NCBI RefSeq assembly: GCF_052857255.1
Contig: NC_135500.1
Location: 102,750,548 to 102,814,547, forward strand
Origin: Amblyomma americanum
Taxonomy: Eukaryota > Arthropoda > Arachnida > Ixodida > Ixodidae
Direction of reading: 5' to 3'
DNA length: 64,000 bases
Shown here: one piece after another, positions 10,473 through 22,400 of the stretch
Position numbering within the stretch: the first letter of the stretch is position 1
How the letters are laid out: each line of letters starts with the position of its first letter
Position numbers and translations under genes: made by a program
The notes under the pieces: generated by a model
Told to the model about the DNA's origin: nothing
Seen by the model: the letters and a program-made list of their open reading frames with translations, nothing else
The model's database searches: none

Positions 10473-11757
10473 CTGCAAAGACAGTAAGTCATACCATATG
10501 CAGGTCAGTTCAGAAAAAAACCATAATTACTGACAGTAAATTCGCAATAAGGCAGCAAACATGTTTTGAATGTCAAAAAACATGTTTTGAAAATTGCGAG
10601 AAGTGTTCTGCAGAGCTTGTCTTCTACTGTAGATGTTAATCGTTTCTAATGGCAAAAGCGGGCCATGTCCTTTGATCAACGCCGACTACATGCCAGAAAG
10701 TGGTGGTATGTCCTTTCAACGTTCCGAAGGGACACATGGGCACTGCGAGAGGGCATAGTGAAGAGTGCCCATTAATTTAGCCCAGCTCTTCTTATTAATC
10801 GAATTTTAACATTGCATAATACACCAGCCTTTTAAAGCGATAGTTTGAAGGCTTCCGTTCAGCGGAAAATGCGGCGTCCCGTCTGTGGTGTCCTGCGTTG
10901 AGTCGCGTAACTCTGGATTGCTCGTAAGGGTTTGATGTCACACGTGGAGCGGAGGGATTTAAAAGCGATTGAAACATTACATATACTGCGATCACAAGGC
11001 CTCAACATAACTCGAACGTCATTCTGATGTGTTGATATATAAAGTAAATGAATTCTGCTGAAATAAAATCTGTTACCCTTAGAATGCGTCAGACACGCTA
11101 CTCCTAGGCCACGCACGCACGTTAGTAGAGTTTGGTTAAGGCGGGGGTTATATATACGTCATGCGGTATTTCCCATAATGTTACTAAGGAGTATGTTTGC
11201 GATAAGAGAAGAACAAATTAAGGTAACAGTGATTAGCATGTACCAAGGTGCATGTCAGTGAGGGGCGAGTGTACGCGAAGCACTGTATGCTGGTGTCGCG
11301 CGACATTGGTATGTCATGTGATGTAGTAACATTAGGAGAGCACGTGATAGGGTAATATGCTAATGAGACCAAGTGGAGTCGCTGACGGGGCCATTAACCG
11401 TATCGCGTCCGGCCCTTAAAGGCGGAGCTTGTGTACCCATTTTTTTTTTGCGCTTTCGCCTCCATGAAAATGCGGCCGCTGCGGCCGTAATGTGCCCACA
11501 CGAGCTTGGGATCAGTAGCTGAACATCTAAGCCACTAAGTCACCGCTGTTAGTGTCAGGGCTCCTTCCTTGCCAATAAGGCGAGTTATCAACACTAGCAG
11601 CTTGGTAAATGATTGACAGAATGATGACGCAAGCCATAACTAGGTACGGGATTGCATCAGGTCTGGCTGTCGCATAAGCATGGCGATAATCACCCAACGC
11701 CGCCTTGCCTTTTCCTCCCCTCGCTGCGAATGCGGCCATACTCCTTTTCAACTTTAA
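10473..11757. other. SLC26 intron E1-E2, left part, nothing recognised
   Basis: About 1.3 kb without identifiable features. Around 10558-10590 ACATGTTTTGAA occurs twice 20 bases apart, a trivial local duplication. Confidence 0.5.
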
Positions 11758-11768
11758 TTTTCTTGGCG

Positions 11769-12095
11769 AACCTGCCGCGGTGGCTCAGTGGTTAGGGCGC
11801 TCGGTTACTGATCCGGAGTTCCCGTGTTTGAACCCGACCGCGGGCGGCTGCGTTTTTATGGAGGAAAAACGCTAAGGCGCCCGTGTGCTGCGCGATGTCA
11901 GTGCACGTTAAAGATCCCCAGGTGGTCGAAATTATTCCGGAGCCCTCCACTACGGCACCTCTCCCTACCTTTCTTCTTTCACTCCCTCCTTTATCACTTC
12001 CCTTACGGAGCGGCTCAGGTGTCCAACGATATATGAGACAGATACTGTGTCATTTCCTTTCCCCAAAAACCAATTATTATTATTATTATTATTAC
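11769..12095 (+). mobile_element. Ruka-like tRNA-derived SINE, tail type A, with target-site duplication
   Basis: It has a tRNA-like head (A box GGTGGCTCAGTGGTTAGGGC, B box region GTTTGAACCCGACCGCGG), then the body AACGCTAAGGCGCCCGTGTG, GATGTCAGTGCACGTTAAAG and CACTACGGCACCTCTC. It ends CCAAAAACCAATTATT plus an ATT repeat. The 11-bp direct repeat TTTTCTTGGCG flanks it at 11758-11768 and 12096-12106, as expected for LINE-driven insertion. It lies in SLC26 intron E1-E2. Confidence 0.88.
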
Positions 12096-12106
12096 TTTTC
12101 TTGGCG

Positions 12107-13073
12107 CAGCCATATTGGCACGGGGCTGTTGGCAGCAGCGATCTGAATGGTGGATTTCACAGAGGCAGCTTACTGTGATTGGGCTGCACAGTCCGAACTG
12201 ATTGTGCACTCCTCAAGCTTTAGGCAGTGAAACAGTGCGTAGACCGCGATATAAGCGACAGCTGATTGCCATATATGCTGCCTGTCGTGAATTTTCGCAG
12301 TGTTTTGTAGTTTGAGGCTCCACATGATTTTTTGTTCTCAGTATGGGCACGATATAGTATATGCATGTATACTTTATGTGCGCTTACGTCCTGGTACAAC
12401 TGGAACAAGGACAGCTCTTCACGCCTGCACCCTTCTAGGAAAGCGGAACTCGCAGACACCGCGAATTCTCCGCGTGCCCGTTCCACAACGCTCCCACTTC
12501 ACTTGCGCCCTACGGTCAGACACCACCTGTTGACGAAACGGATACATGACCTCGATGAGCTTCTGTTCCCACCTTGCCCGGCTACAAGAATTCGCTCCGT
12601 CACCAAGGTACTTCTGGCTTATGCTGAGGCAGTGAATGTGCGCGCGTTGCTAGGACCGTGCGCACTTCGAACTTAGCTCCTGCACCATTGAGCAACAATC
12701 TCGATCGCTCCTGCCCTTCCGTTTACTTCTTGCCCACCGGGAGCGTCTACACTCCTCCGCCCTTCCGAAGCCATTCCCACAGACAACAACCGTTGCGGTG
12801 AACCGTTCAGCGGAGACAGTTACAGCGCTGTGCATGCCTCTCTTCATCAACCCTCAACAACTCTCATGATAATCACTGTGCACAAACGCATGCGTAAACC
12901 ACGCGCCGACACGCACCGTCCTCACATCGTAAACAACGTCAGCACCAGTCACCGGACGCGGTGCGAAAATGATGGTCACGTGACCAGAGGACGTGCGTAC
13001 CTCCGGGAGGACGAGGCATATACAGCTCCCGCTGTAATAAGCGTGACCACGCCAATGTAGATTAACCACTTAC
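12107..13073. other. SLC26 intron E1-E2, right part, nothing recognised
   Basis: No named repeat or coding exon is recognisable. Overlapping open frames on both strands near 12300-12680 and 12830-13060 have no domain-like content. Confidence 0.45.
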
Positions 13074-13296
13074 TCTGGGGCACGTGAAACATGGCGACCG
13101 TGAAGCCGGTGATGACATCAGCGAGCAGGTATTCCTTGACAGGGTATGAGCGCAGCCAGCCCAGCACAGGCAAGTGCCTTCGAGCTGACTGTTTCCAACG
13201 GCGACAGCTGCAGCGCGGTTTTCCGATTTGATTGAGCAGGCCGCTGAGAAGCGTCTTTCTTCCAGACAGCTGCACATAGGCGTCGTTGAATCCAGC
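13074..13296 (-). CDS. SLC26-type anion transporter, N-terminal exon (E1)
   Basis: SLC26 proteins are multi-pass membrane exchangers or channels for sulfate, chloride, bicarbonate and other anions. This exon encodes about 74 residues. It begins AGFNDAYVQLSGRK, passes through a basic Cys/Arg-rich linker, then gives LPVLGWLRSYPVKEYLLAD and VITGFTVAMFHVPQ. The last two are the cytoplasmic N-terminus and first membrane segment typical of the family. On the minus strand it follows a TAG acceptor directly (an in-frame stop at the splice site) and ends at a consensus GTAAGT donor in phase 1. Joining it to the next exon restores VPQS-LGYALL, the conserved run into the second segment. No initiator Met is in this exon, so at least one upstream exon lies further right and was not found. 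Exon identity is seen directly; substrate is not predictable. Confidence 0.9.
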
Positions 13297-13852
13297 CTAC
13301 GCGCGAGCAGATTAAGAACATAGAAGGTAAATGAATATCATCCTGCAGTGTGACTTTCAGCCAGTTGTCTTTTAGCCAGCCGCGTGGTGGCTTCGCTTTC
13401 ATTTATATAGTTTCTTTAGGTTTCCGTAAATAAATACTTTCAGTCGCAGACAACATAGCCAAAAGTTAGGCCCGCAGAAATAAAAGTACACGTGAACTCT
13501 TTGCTTAGCGTATTACTTCGCCGAAGGCAGAGCGGCAAGCCGCCACGAGACTGGCTGAAATGCCCTCTACGCGTTGGTTGACTCCTACTTTCGGAGGCGA
13601 GTTCAAAAAAAAAAAGAAAGAAAGATAGGCGGGAGCTGGGACGTTCGATTCGATTTAATTAATAAGAAGGTCGGCCGCACAGTACAATAAATAGTCTTTA
13701 AGAGTAATTGGAGCTTTTATATCGCGTTGCCGTGTTAAATAGACGAGCTCAGAATCCTCTTTAGCGCACCTTTGAGTGCCCTCCATATTTTTTTGTGTCC
13801 GCCTCGCACTGATTTGAGTAATATAACTTCATGTTGTAGATCTGCGTTTTAT
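13297..13852. other. Sequence upstream of exon E1, nothing recognised
   Basis: Presumed intron 5' of E1, since E1 begins at an acceptor. A short A-rich run is at about 13606-13624; otherwise nothing is identified. Confidence 0.45.
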
Positions 13853-13863
13853 TTGTGCCCTTA

Positions 13864-14175
13864 GCCCCGCCGCGGTGGCTCAGTGGTTAGGGCGCTCGAC
13901 TACTGATCCGGAGTTCCCGGGTTCGAACCCGACCGCGGCGGCGGCGTTTTTAAGGAGGAAAAACGCTAAGGCGCCCGTGTGCTGTGCGATGTCAGTGCAC
14001 GTTAAAGATCCCCAAGTGGTTGAAATTATTCCGGAGCCCTCCACTACGGCACCTCTTCTTCCTTTCGTCTTTCACTCCCTCCTTTATCCTTTCCCTTACG
14101 GCGCGGTTCAGGTGTCCAACGATATATGAGACAGATACTGCGCCATTTCCTTTCTCCAAAAACCAATTATTATTA
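13864..14175 (+). mobile_element. Ruka-like tRNA-derived SINE, tail type A, with target-site duplication
   Basis: It has the same head and body as the copy at 11769. Its outer head ends, GCCGCGG and CCGCGGC, could pair as a seven-base acceptor-like stem, and the B box is canonical (GGTTCGAACCC). It ends CCAAAAACCAATTATTATTA. The 11-bp duplication TTGTGCCCTTA lies at 13853-13863 and 14176-14186. The pair of perfect duplications here and at 11758 indicates fairly young insertions. Confidence 0.9.
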
Positions 14176-14186
14176 TTGTGCCCTTA

Positions 14187-16803
14187 ATTACATCACGTCA
14201 TCGTGATTCCCGCTACATCTACAAATTTATGGCGTCATGTCCTTAAGGAGGAGCTGAAGTGTTCCCCAAATTTTAGCCCTCGGAAGAATTCAGTCCCCGC
14301 CCCTCATTCAATTTCACCACAAGCCGCCCGCAAAGAGCGCCAATCTGTACCATGCCCCACCCACGACAACAACCTATCTTCCTCGTTCAGTCTATCTGCC
14401 ACAGGCGGGCGCCTCTGACAGAAATGTGGGCGCGAGATTCTGTGTGGACGCGAGAAATGGCGCAAATAATCGAGCCATAGCGGCGAGGGTAATTATGGTT
14501 TCAAAATTCTGTAAACTGTTACGGCCATTACTAAAGTCCGGCCACAAATCTAACTGCAGTGAGGTACCCATCGGTAATAGTAAGTTATCTATTACAATTT
14601 AGTTAATTGCTTTACTATATAGTTATCATGATGCAACTGTTTTTTGACGCCCGCCAATACTGGTATTAATATGTTGCAAAAAGCCTCTCTTTACCTCAAA
14701 AAACACTATTTTTAAAATTTAATGGCCGGCTTTCATGAAACACAGGATACACCAAGCTCGAAATCCTGATTACAAGACATCTCTCTTAACAACAGCGTGC
14801 TTGCTGTTGCAAGCATTATAAAAAATGGAAATATATTTCAGGCCTCAGCCGTAATGAATACATGGTGGAAGTGATGTTTTAATTGCCAGGCACAACACGA
14901 CAGGCTTCCCACAACATCGAACTTTAGTGCCCATACTCCCTTAATATCGCGAGCTGACACAGAATGGTCGTTACGGGGGACCTTCCGATGATAAAACTAT
15001 CAGTATCTACGTATCACTCAAGTGGGCGCGGCCATTGTCACTCCACAAGTATTGCGTTGCGCGTAAGAGCTCGGAGTTGAAGCGGTTCTGAATTCTCCTG
15101 AGCATATTCGGATTCCCAAGCAAAAGACAAGGTCTGAATCTACGTATAGTGCGGGTTCTCCAGCTTGACCATAACCACGACAACTTCAAGCAAAATGCGA
15201 TATATATGCAAAACTAGACATAATAGAAGATTTTTATGAATTATAATCATCCGGACGTGTTCGTTTCTCGAGTGGAGTATATGACTCGTAGGCGATAGCC
15301 TTTTACTGAGCACAATGAGCACGTTTGGATTTCCTCTCGCACAGGAATACTTGCTGTCCTAACGCGCGTGGAGGGGTTCGGAACGACACCTGTGTACTGA
15401 CTAAAAGAGAAATTGAGCTTACTTTATCAGAGCATGTTACTAAACGATTGATAACAACTTGTGGCTGCTTTGCTCATGTCGTCGAAGCGCGTGAGCATAG
15501 CTTATCTTGATATCGTCCGCCTAAAGAAAGTACAATAGCCAAACTGTTACGATGAACGTAACGATGTGGAATGTTATCAGAAACAATGAAGCACTACAGC
15601 CTTGCCCCACTGCTGCCCTGAATGTATCAGTTTTCCTAGGCGTACAGCTCCCAGGAAGGTGTTACGGCAACTGCATAGGTTTTAAATATCGACGAGCTTA
15701 AAGGGGTAGATTGTGTGAAATTTGCAAAGCATGCGAAGTTCTTTCGGTCTAGCATTTGAAATGGTGACGTAATTGCCGATTGAAATCGATACGGCCATCA
15801 AGCTTCTCCGCAGCGCACAGCTCCAAGTAGGGAGGCGCATAATGACGTCATCGATGGATCAGCACATTTCGAAAGCATAAGCGCATGCTTTCAAGGAAAA
15901 AAATCTAACACCACCGAAGCAAAAGGCGTGTGAACGTTGTTTGGCAGCAGCGACCTAGGCACGGCAGGAAGTGCTTGGCGGCCGCCGAAATTTGAAATCT
16001 TATCTTCCCTGACGGCACACCAAGCTTCTGCGCACACATGTGTGGCTTTGAGGAGAAGCCTAAAATTTAATCGTCGATTACGTCCTTAACATGAATGCTA
16101 GCGCAAAAACACTTGGCATGGTTTACCTGCAGCCTATATAGAATTGAATCCTAGAACAGTGCGGAATTTTCAAAAAAGTGGTGAGTTTCCCTAAAGTTGA
16201 GCAAGACGGTATACCTGGGGCGCTCAGATAATATGCGATCTTCAACTTGAAACTGTGCGCTTTCGAAAGGTAAAAAAATTAAGTGCCACCACTGAATATA
16301 ACGGTTCTGAATTTTTGCTACAATCTTAATTTATTCATGCCAAACACACATACATAATTTACCATAAATCTGACCGCAAGTAAGTCTACAGGCCTACCCA
16401 GCCAGATACTTTCGGTCATTACGTGGTTTTCATAGCAGAATAGCTATGGTTTCTTTTCACAGTTAAGCCATATCAGCCTTGAAACTAATTTTATTCAAGA
16501 AACACAATATTCTTTCTGCGCAAGACGTTTTCAGATGCGTTATATCTTTCACTGAATGCTGTCAGGTCCACGAGCACTTCCTCGTTACCTGACAAGACAG
16601 AAAGCGAAATTTTGCTGTGGCTACGCTCCTGAAGAAAAACTGAATATATTTTTTTCTGGCGTTTGAGAACGAGCTTAAGTATCCCGCTCATCCGGCCTTT
16701 CCTGGGGAGCGTTCTCCTAGCACACCCGCCTAACCGACACCGCCTCTAGGTTCGTCAAATGATGGCGAAGTTAAAAATTGATCATCTACGCCAACCTTTT
16801 ACT
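14187..16803. other. 2.6 kb with nothing recognised
   Basis: Presumed intron or flank. Open frames are short and unrelated to known families. No repeat I recognise. Confidence 0.4.
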
Positions 16804-16816
16804 CTTATTCAGTACT

Positions 16817-17051
16817 CAAGCCGCCGCGGTGGCTCAGTGGTTATGGTTCTCGGCTGCTGACCCGAAAGACACGGGTTCGATCCTTGCTGCGGTGGTCGAA
16901 TGTCGACGGAGGCGAAAATCTGGAGGCCCGTGTACTGTGCGATGTCAGTGCACGTTAAATAACCCCAGGTGGTCAAAATTTCCGGAGCCCTTCACTACGT
17001 CATCCCTCATAGCCTGAGTCACTTTAGGACGGTAAATCCTTCATAAACTAT
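16817..17051 (+). mobile_element. Ruka-like SINE with different 3' tail (type B)
   Basis: The head is GCCGCCGCGGTGGCTCAGTG with B box GGTTCGATCC. The body keeps GATGTCAGTGCACGTTAAAT and CCCAGGTGG. The 3' part is not the CCAATTATT type: it reads CACTACGTCATCCCTCATAG ... GACGGTAAATCCTTCATAAA. A 13-bp direct repeat with one mismatch (CTTATTCAGTACT / CTTACTCAGTACT) is at 16804-16816 and 17052-17064. The shared head and body with a swapped tail defines a second subfamily. Confidence 0.85.
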
Positions 17052-17064
17052 CTTACTCAGTACT

Positions 17065-17572
17065 GTTCTAGTACACACATAGGCCGTAACTGAACTAACA
17101 AAACTTCGCCACTTGCCTTTCTTAGAACGAAGTAAACACGAAGCGAAAACACAATAACGTGTGGAAGGAATGAACAGGACGAGGCAAGCAACGACTACAA
17201 TTTGATTTTATTGTAGCTGCGAACCATTGTTTTATACACTCAGCGGTATTATAAGGTCACCTATAGAAGAAAACGACGCCGCTTCGGATCTACGCAAGAC
17301 GCGATCTCTACGCGGACATTTGCCGCTTTCCGACAGGACCCCGACCATGTCGGGTGTAACATTGTACCCGGGGCGGCGCGCCTACCCGAATTTAACGTTC
17401 GGACTTTGTCGCATAGTCTGTGCCAACCTGCTCACGACCCTTTGTCGCATGCAGCTCTGCTTCAGCACGCACAAATATGCGACCGCCCCCTTAAAACACA
17501 CGGAGCTCTTTCTATACAAAAGCGAGCGTGACCCTAAATTCAAGCGGCCGAGACAGTTATCTGTAATAAGGG
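17065..17572. other. Unrecognised; GC-richer open stretch 17227-17577
   Basis: A 116-codon open frame on the plus strand (17227-17577) coincides with a CpG-richer patch. It shows no domain pattern I recognise and ends next to the SINE at 17573. It could be a promoter-like or repeat segment, or chance. Confidence 0.25.
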
Positions 17573-17735
17573 AATAATTACTCACTGGCATCCAAGCGAG
17601 CGCATCCATACGGCTACAAGGAAGAGGTATACAGCTTTCTCACAAACTTCGTAGTTAAAGAAAAATTGATCCTGGTCCAGGGTTGAACCCGGGAGCACCG
17701 CTTCACCAGAGAAGTCGCTCTAGCAACTAATGAAT
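17573..17735 (-). mobile_element. tRNA-headed SINE of a second family (family D)
   Basis: On the minus strand it reads: a damaged tRNA-like head with CGGGTTCAACCC as B box; CAATTTTTCTTTAACTACGA; AGTTTGTGAGAAAGCTGTAT; TAGCCGTATGGATGCGC; and CCAGTGAGTAATTATTCCC. The same blocks in the same order make up the units at 49577-50190. It is truncated at the 5' end of the head. Confidence 0.75.
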
Positions 17736-18198
17736 GAATGAACGTTTAGCTATTAATGGCCAGCTGCCTGCTGCTGGCACTGTTGTCCTAAGCGGAAGTG
17801 AATGAGACGCAAAAAGGATAGAACGCGGTGATCACAATCGGCTACAACTGTAGCTTCGAGCGCAAAAACCAAAACGACACCACAGCATATCGGTGTACGA
17901 CGTACTGGGCTGCCAGTTGGAAATGAGCAGCACCTCTTCATCACTCAGCGAGCGGCGTGAGAGCTGAAGGCGTGTGGACTGCCACCCACGTCTAGACGTG
18001 GGAGAGTCGAGTTCACATGTCCTCGGAAACCCGTGGTGTCTCCACTCACCAACACCTGTCTGCTACAGATCCATGACCAAGAACGCTGTATCTATGATGT
18101 ATTGAAACGAAAGCTTAATTTTGGTAGGTTTTCAAGAGGGCAGCATCAGTGCAGTCTTGTGGCAGGTCATGTGACCTACTGACGTGATCACAGTCTGC
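17736..18198. other. Unrecognised sequence
   Basis: Nothing identified. Confidence 0.4.
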
Positions 18199-18480
18199 CC
18201 ACCAGGGCAATACCTGGGACGAAATAGCGGAGGCTGTAAGAATTTCGCAGCTCGAAAGATTAAGCCGAACGACCACGGGCAGAGCTATCCTCGAAATGGT
18301 AGGCCTGCAAGCAGATAGGAGACTACGAGGCAAATCGAGCATCCCGCAGGACTGCCGAGCAAATCTGGTTGCGATAGCGCTCGCTTGCGTTGGAACGGAA
18401 GCCAATTTCATAATCGGCGATAGCAAAACAGCCATCTGGAATTTTGGAAAGGGTAGGAGAATTCGTTCGGCAGTGTGTGT
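18199..18480 (+). pseudogene. LINE ORF2 fragment: linker plus RNase H piece
   Basis: The plus strand reads NTWDEIAEAVRISQLERLSR, then TTTGRAILEMVGLQADRRLR and PQDCRANLV, followed directly by AIALACVGTEANFII and GDSKTAIWNFGKGRI. The first part resembles the region after the reverse transcriptase of a common tick LINE. The second resembles the RNase H stretch with the S/G-D-S-K-T-A catalytic segment. The expected residues between them are missing, so this looks like an internally deleted remnant with no start or tail. Confidence 0.6.
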
Positions 18481-18867
18481 GGCGTTCGCGAACGTACCCC
18501 GCAAAGGAAGCTTTCGGTTCTCGCCGGCCTTAACCAGAGTTTAAACCACAGCTAATTTTTCATTAACTATGGCATAGAGCCAAATAGAGCACGTTCCCAG
18601 TTTCTCCTTCGGCGTTCTTGCCCACGAGTATTGCGGGGCAATCTACCAAACTTGTGTGCTGAAGCAGCGAACTCGATGGGTTAGTAATGAGATATCGGAG
18701 CTGACGACCAAGTAGATTTTTCTATGGCAACATTCATATGGTGAATTCCCCCAGTCTATCCGCAGCAACCAGCACTCTAAGGCTGAATAAGAGCGCCGTC
18801 AGACGGCACTCGAAGGTTAACAGTGCAGTCGGACAGAACTCCAGGGAGACTGAAAAAATTGAAAATT
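18481..18867. other. Unrecognised sequence
   Basis: Flank between the LINE fragment and the SINE; nothing identified. Confidence 0.4.
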
Positions 18868-19430
18868 GTTTTTTTTAGGGGCGGAAATGGCGCAGTAACT
18901 TCCTCACATATCGATGGACAACTGATCCACGCCGTAAGGGATGGGATAAAGGAAGGAGTGAGAGAAGAAAGGAAGAAAGGGGTGCCGTAGTGGAGGTGGT
19001 GGTGAAAACTTTTATTTTGTGGAATAGAGTTTGGGAGCCACAGAGTGGCCCGGCTACATGGTCGGCGCCCCTAGTCCGAGACACCGCATGATGAGGCCCC
19101 GTATCACGCCCGTTTCACCAGAGCCTTTTGGGACTAAAGCAAGGGGCAGTTGAGGATGGCAATCTCCCGTGCCTCTCGGGGAGGGGCAGGGGAAGAGGGG
19201 AGATGGGGATTTTGAGTACATGCCCACACCACGTGGAAGATCTCCCAGGTCTCCTCACAGTGCGGACACCGCCCATCCGTGTTAGGATTGTAATGTTTCA
19301 TGATTGCAGGACAGAGTAGAGTACCTGTTTAGCACTGAGTAGCACGTCTTGGTCAACAACGGGCCTAACCGCAAGTCCCGCATTGCCGTAGTGGAGGGCT
19401 CCGGAATAATTTAGACCACTTAGGACATGA
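18868..19430 (-). mobile_element. Ruka-like SINE (tail type A) split by a LINE fragment
   Basis: The left part (18868-18996) is the antisense tail and body (GGCGGAAATGGCGCAGTAAC ... GGTGCCGTAGTGGAGG). The right part (19384 to about 19430) continues the same body (GCCGTAGTGGAGGGCTCCGG AATAATTTAGACC). TGCCGTAGTGGAGG is present at both junctions (18983-18996 and 19384-19397), a 14-bp target-site duplication made by the LINE now between them. The SINE head is missing. Confidence 0.85.
18997..19383 (-). mobile_element. 5'-truncated LINE 3' end inserted in a SINE
   Basis: Read on the minus strand, it encodes the last part of a LINE ORF2: TDGRCPHCEETWEIFHVVWAC, a C-x2-C...H...C terminal zinc-finger pattern, then PPREAREIAILNCPLL and a stop. 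Its 3' end lies at the left, in antisense starting TGGTGGTGAAAACTTTTATT. Only 387 bp are present, so it is heavily 5'-truncated. Bounded by the 14-bp duplication described for the host SINE. Confidence 0.8.
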
Positions 19431-22400
19431 GCGAACACCTTCAGCGGTTTTCTTATTTTCGCTGTCAGGCTTTTGTAACCGCCACTGGATACGATAGTTC
19501 ACGAAATGCTGCTGGAGGCTGCGTCCAATACTACGAGCACTCGTGAAATTATTCTGACCTCGTAAGAGCGTGTTCACTGCAACATAGACGGTCGTGGCTA
19601 AGAGCAGTTCATGATGTACTAACGGCATGAAAGTTTGAAGCACGACAAAATGCAAACCACAGCTCACGGCACCCGCTGATCACTGATCAGCAACCGCAAC
19701 GTTATGACAGCAGCCGATGCTAAGACACTGTTATAATGATGTTGGGCTGGCATTTACGCCCCCCACGTTTGTATTCAAAACATCCAAGTACTCGCTGTAG
19801 GAAGCGTCACCTGTGTAAATGCGGGACGATGCACGCCATCTTGTTGCCGTTCTTGAGCATCTACACAACGCCGGTTGAACAGCTTAGCTCTCTCAGGGGT
19901 GGCTGGTGTAGGGCTCCTGCGGAAGAAAAACGAAATTAGACAGATGATAAAGATATATTATGCGACGAAAAAACCCGCACTTTAAGTAATCCCACCCATG
20001 TTTTGAAGATTTGAATTTTGGGTTATCGGCCACTGGGACGTTCGCGTACGAAGGCGTCGACATTTACTCGCAGCGCTAGTCAGCTAAAAAAATTCTTTAA
20101 CGTAAAGTGACCCCGCTGCGACCAAAGCAAACTTAAGCCTGAAGTGCTAGAATGCACGTACCATCGAAATTCATGACAAGCAGCAAAATCTAGGTTTCGT
20201 ACATCGGCTCATCGACAACGTACCGTTCTCCGTAAAGCCATCAACTTTATCGGCAGTCATTACCTCCGGCGGCAAGTATTAAGCATCTCCAGACCGATTA
20301 AAAAATAATCCGAAGAGCTGCCATTCGTTAACATTGAATGACGAATGGCTTGCCTACTGGATCACTGTGATTCTTAATAATCCGTTGTCGCCTTCACGTC
20401 ATGCCTAGTTTTCATTCACCGCAAAACATTGAGCCATTATAGCATGCTACCATTAAAGAACTTACAACGTTGAAATAGGCATATCATTACTGGTTCAACT
20501 GCTGAAGTATGGTACAAATGTCTACCCAACGCCCTACGTACGTTCAGACAGTGCAGAAATTGAGTCCGCGCCTGCGCAGGGTTCGCCCGCATAAATAAGC
20601 AATCATTCAACACGAGAAAGTTCGGCTCCACACAAAAAACAAGATACCGACGACGCTCCTGCGCCATGGCTTTCTGCTTGCCCACTTAACAAGCACAGAC
20701 CTCGCCCCGTCCTGTTTGTCACGATGAAGGAACATCCGAGAGTTGCGCACTTCGTGTCCGGGGAAGAGGACAGAAGTTCAACATGTCATTGATGCTTTAC
20801 CGGGGCATCGACTGCGCACTGGAAGCGGAAGTAAACCACTACCGGTGAAGACCTTACCGAAAAGTGATGTGCTCTTCTCAAAGAACACATCCCTTTAATC
20901 GATCACTTCAAAAAGTTGAAGATTAGGAGATAATTCCTCTGAACACCACTCCTAAATGAGTACCAACCAGTACAACGAGTCCCAGTTTTATCTAAGTAGT
21001 GACCCGAATAGAAGTATTTTGTCATGGTGCGTCATATGATACAAATAGCCAAAACAGCTGGTTCTAATGCCCGACCAGAGGCCAGCTTTAACAGATTTTG
21101 TACAAACTACGATCCCATAACCGGGACTCAATGTATAACTCAGTGGGAGCGATCGGATTGTCTGCAACAACGGAAGCGCCCTATATTGCTCAACCAGCCA
21201 GAAAGCCCGTTCTCTCACCCTTCCTTCACACCTGAATCCATGCACTATCGCAATGTTTTGTTTTAGTGTCCTGTTCCACTGGGAATACACAAAGGTTAAT
21301 TGCGGGAGCAAAACAGAGAAAACTATTTAAGGTCACTAGTTGAGATCTCCGATCAACGTCTACAAAGGTCCTCGCAGCTTTCATTCCTGGGTCATTTCAG
21401 AAAAGAACGTATGACGCTGTGGCTTAAGCCATTTTTTCAGTCTTCCGTAGATGCCAGTCTGGTTTCTGACCTTGTGTTCGTAAATACAATGACATGAACG
21501 AGAACGTAGGCCGTTCGACACGGACAACAAAGAGGCAGTAATCTTTTGCTTTTTTAAAAAGACAGAGCAAGAAAAGGTCATTGCAGTTGAAATAATCAGA
21601 TAAAAATCACTCCAGCCATTTATAAATTAACAAAACTTTTTTACTGCTACTTGAACGATGTTCTCAATAGCAAAACTCCTAGAGGGTGACGACCCTATGG
21701 GAGTACCGCCGCCCTCTACGCAGCAGATTCTGAGCGCAAGAATCTGCAGCTGTCATTCGCGCAGCGCTTTAGTGCGCTATCAGTGTACACACACAGGAGA
21801 AGACTGAGAAGACTAATGTAACAAGGAGCCAGCTAAGGCCTCAATAAAAGCATTATTTTTGGAAATGTCAGCGACTTAAAAGTGGAATTCTAGTAGCATC
21901 ATGAAACCTTCTTCAGCCACGTCAAACGTTCTTCCTCGAGTACAAGGCAATGGCCTGCAACTTGCGCAGTTGGCTTTGTGCGCAGAGGTTGCTGACCTCC
22001 ACTCTATTCGCCGGCTACCGCGCTACTACAGGTGAAGAAACTGTAGCATGGAGGCGCATGCTACAAGTAATACGTCGACGGCATCGCGCAGCAAAGAAAA
22101 TTTCATGATTTATGTGCTTGCTCGAACGCTTGCCGGCGCATACAGGCATGCATGAACATCGTAACTTCCGTTCTTTCTCTCTAAAGCACTTTCCTTTATA
22201 TACTCGTACATTACAACACATTCGAATTTCACACCAACCTCCTGAGGGTTTGCAACCAATTACAGGAACTTCTAACTTCAGCACACACTGCCTGCATTCA
22301 ACAACCTCCGATTCATGCCCTTTCTGAAATTCACAATGGTTCTGTGCATCATTCTAGCCCATAATAAATCCTCCCTGTGCCAAATAAAACTCATTGAACT

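Noticed and set aside
22355..22400. Polyadenylation signals marking a gene end
   Set aside because: AATAAA words occur often in AT-rich DNA and no coding exon lies upstream.
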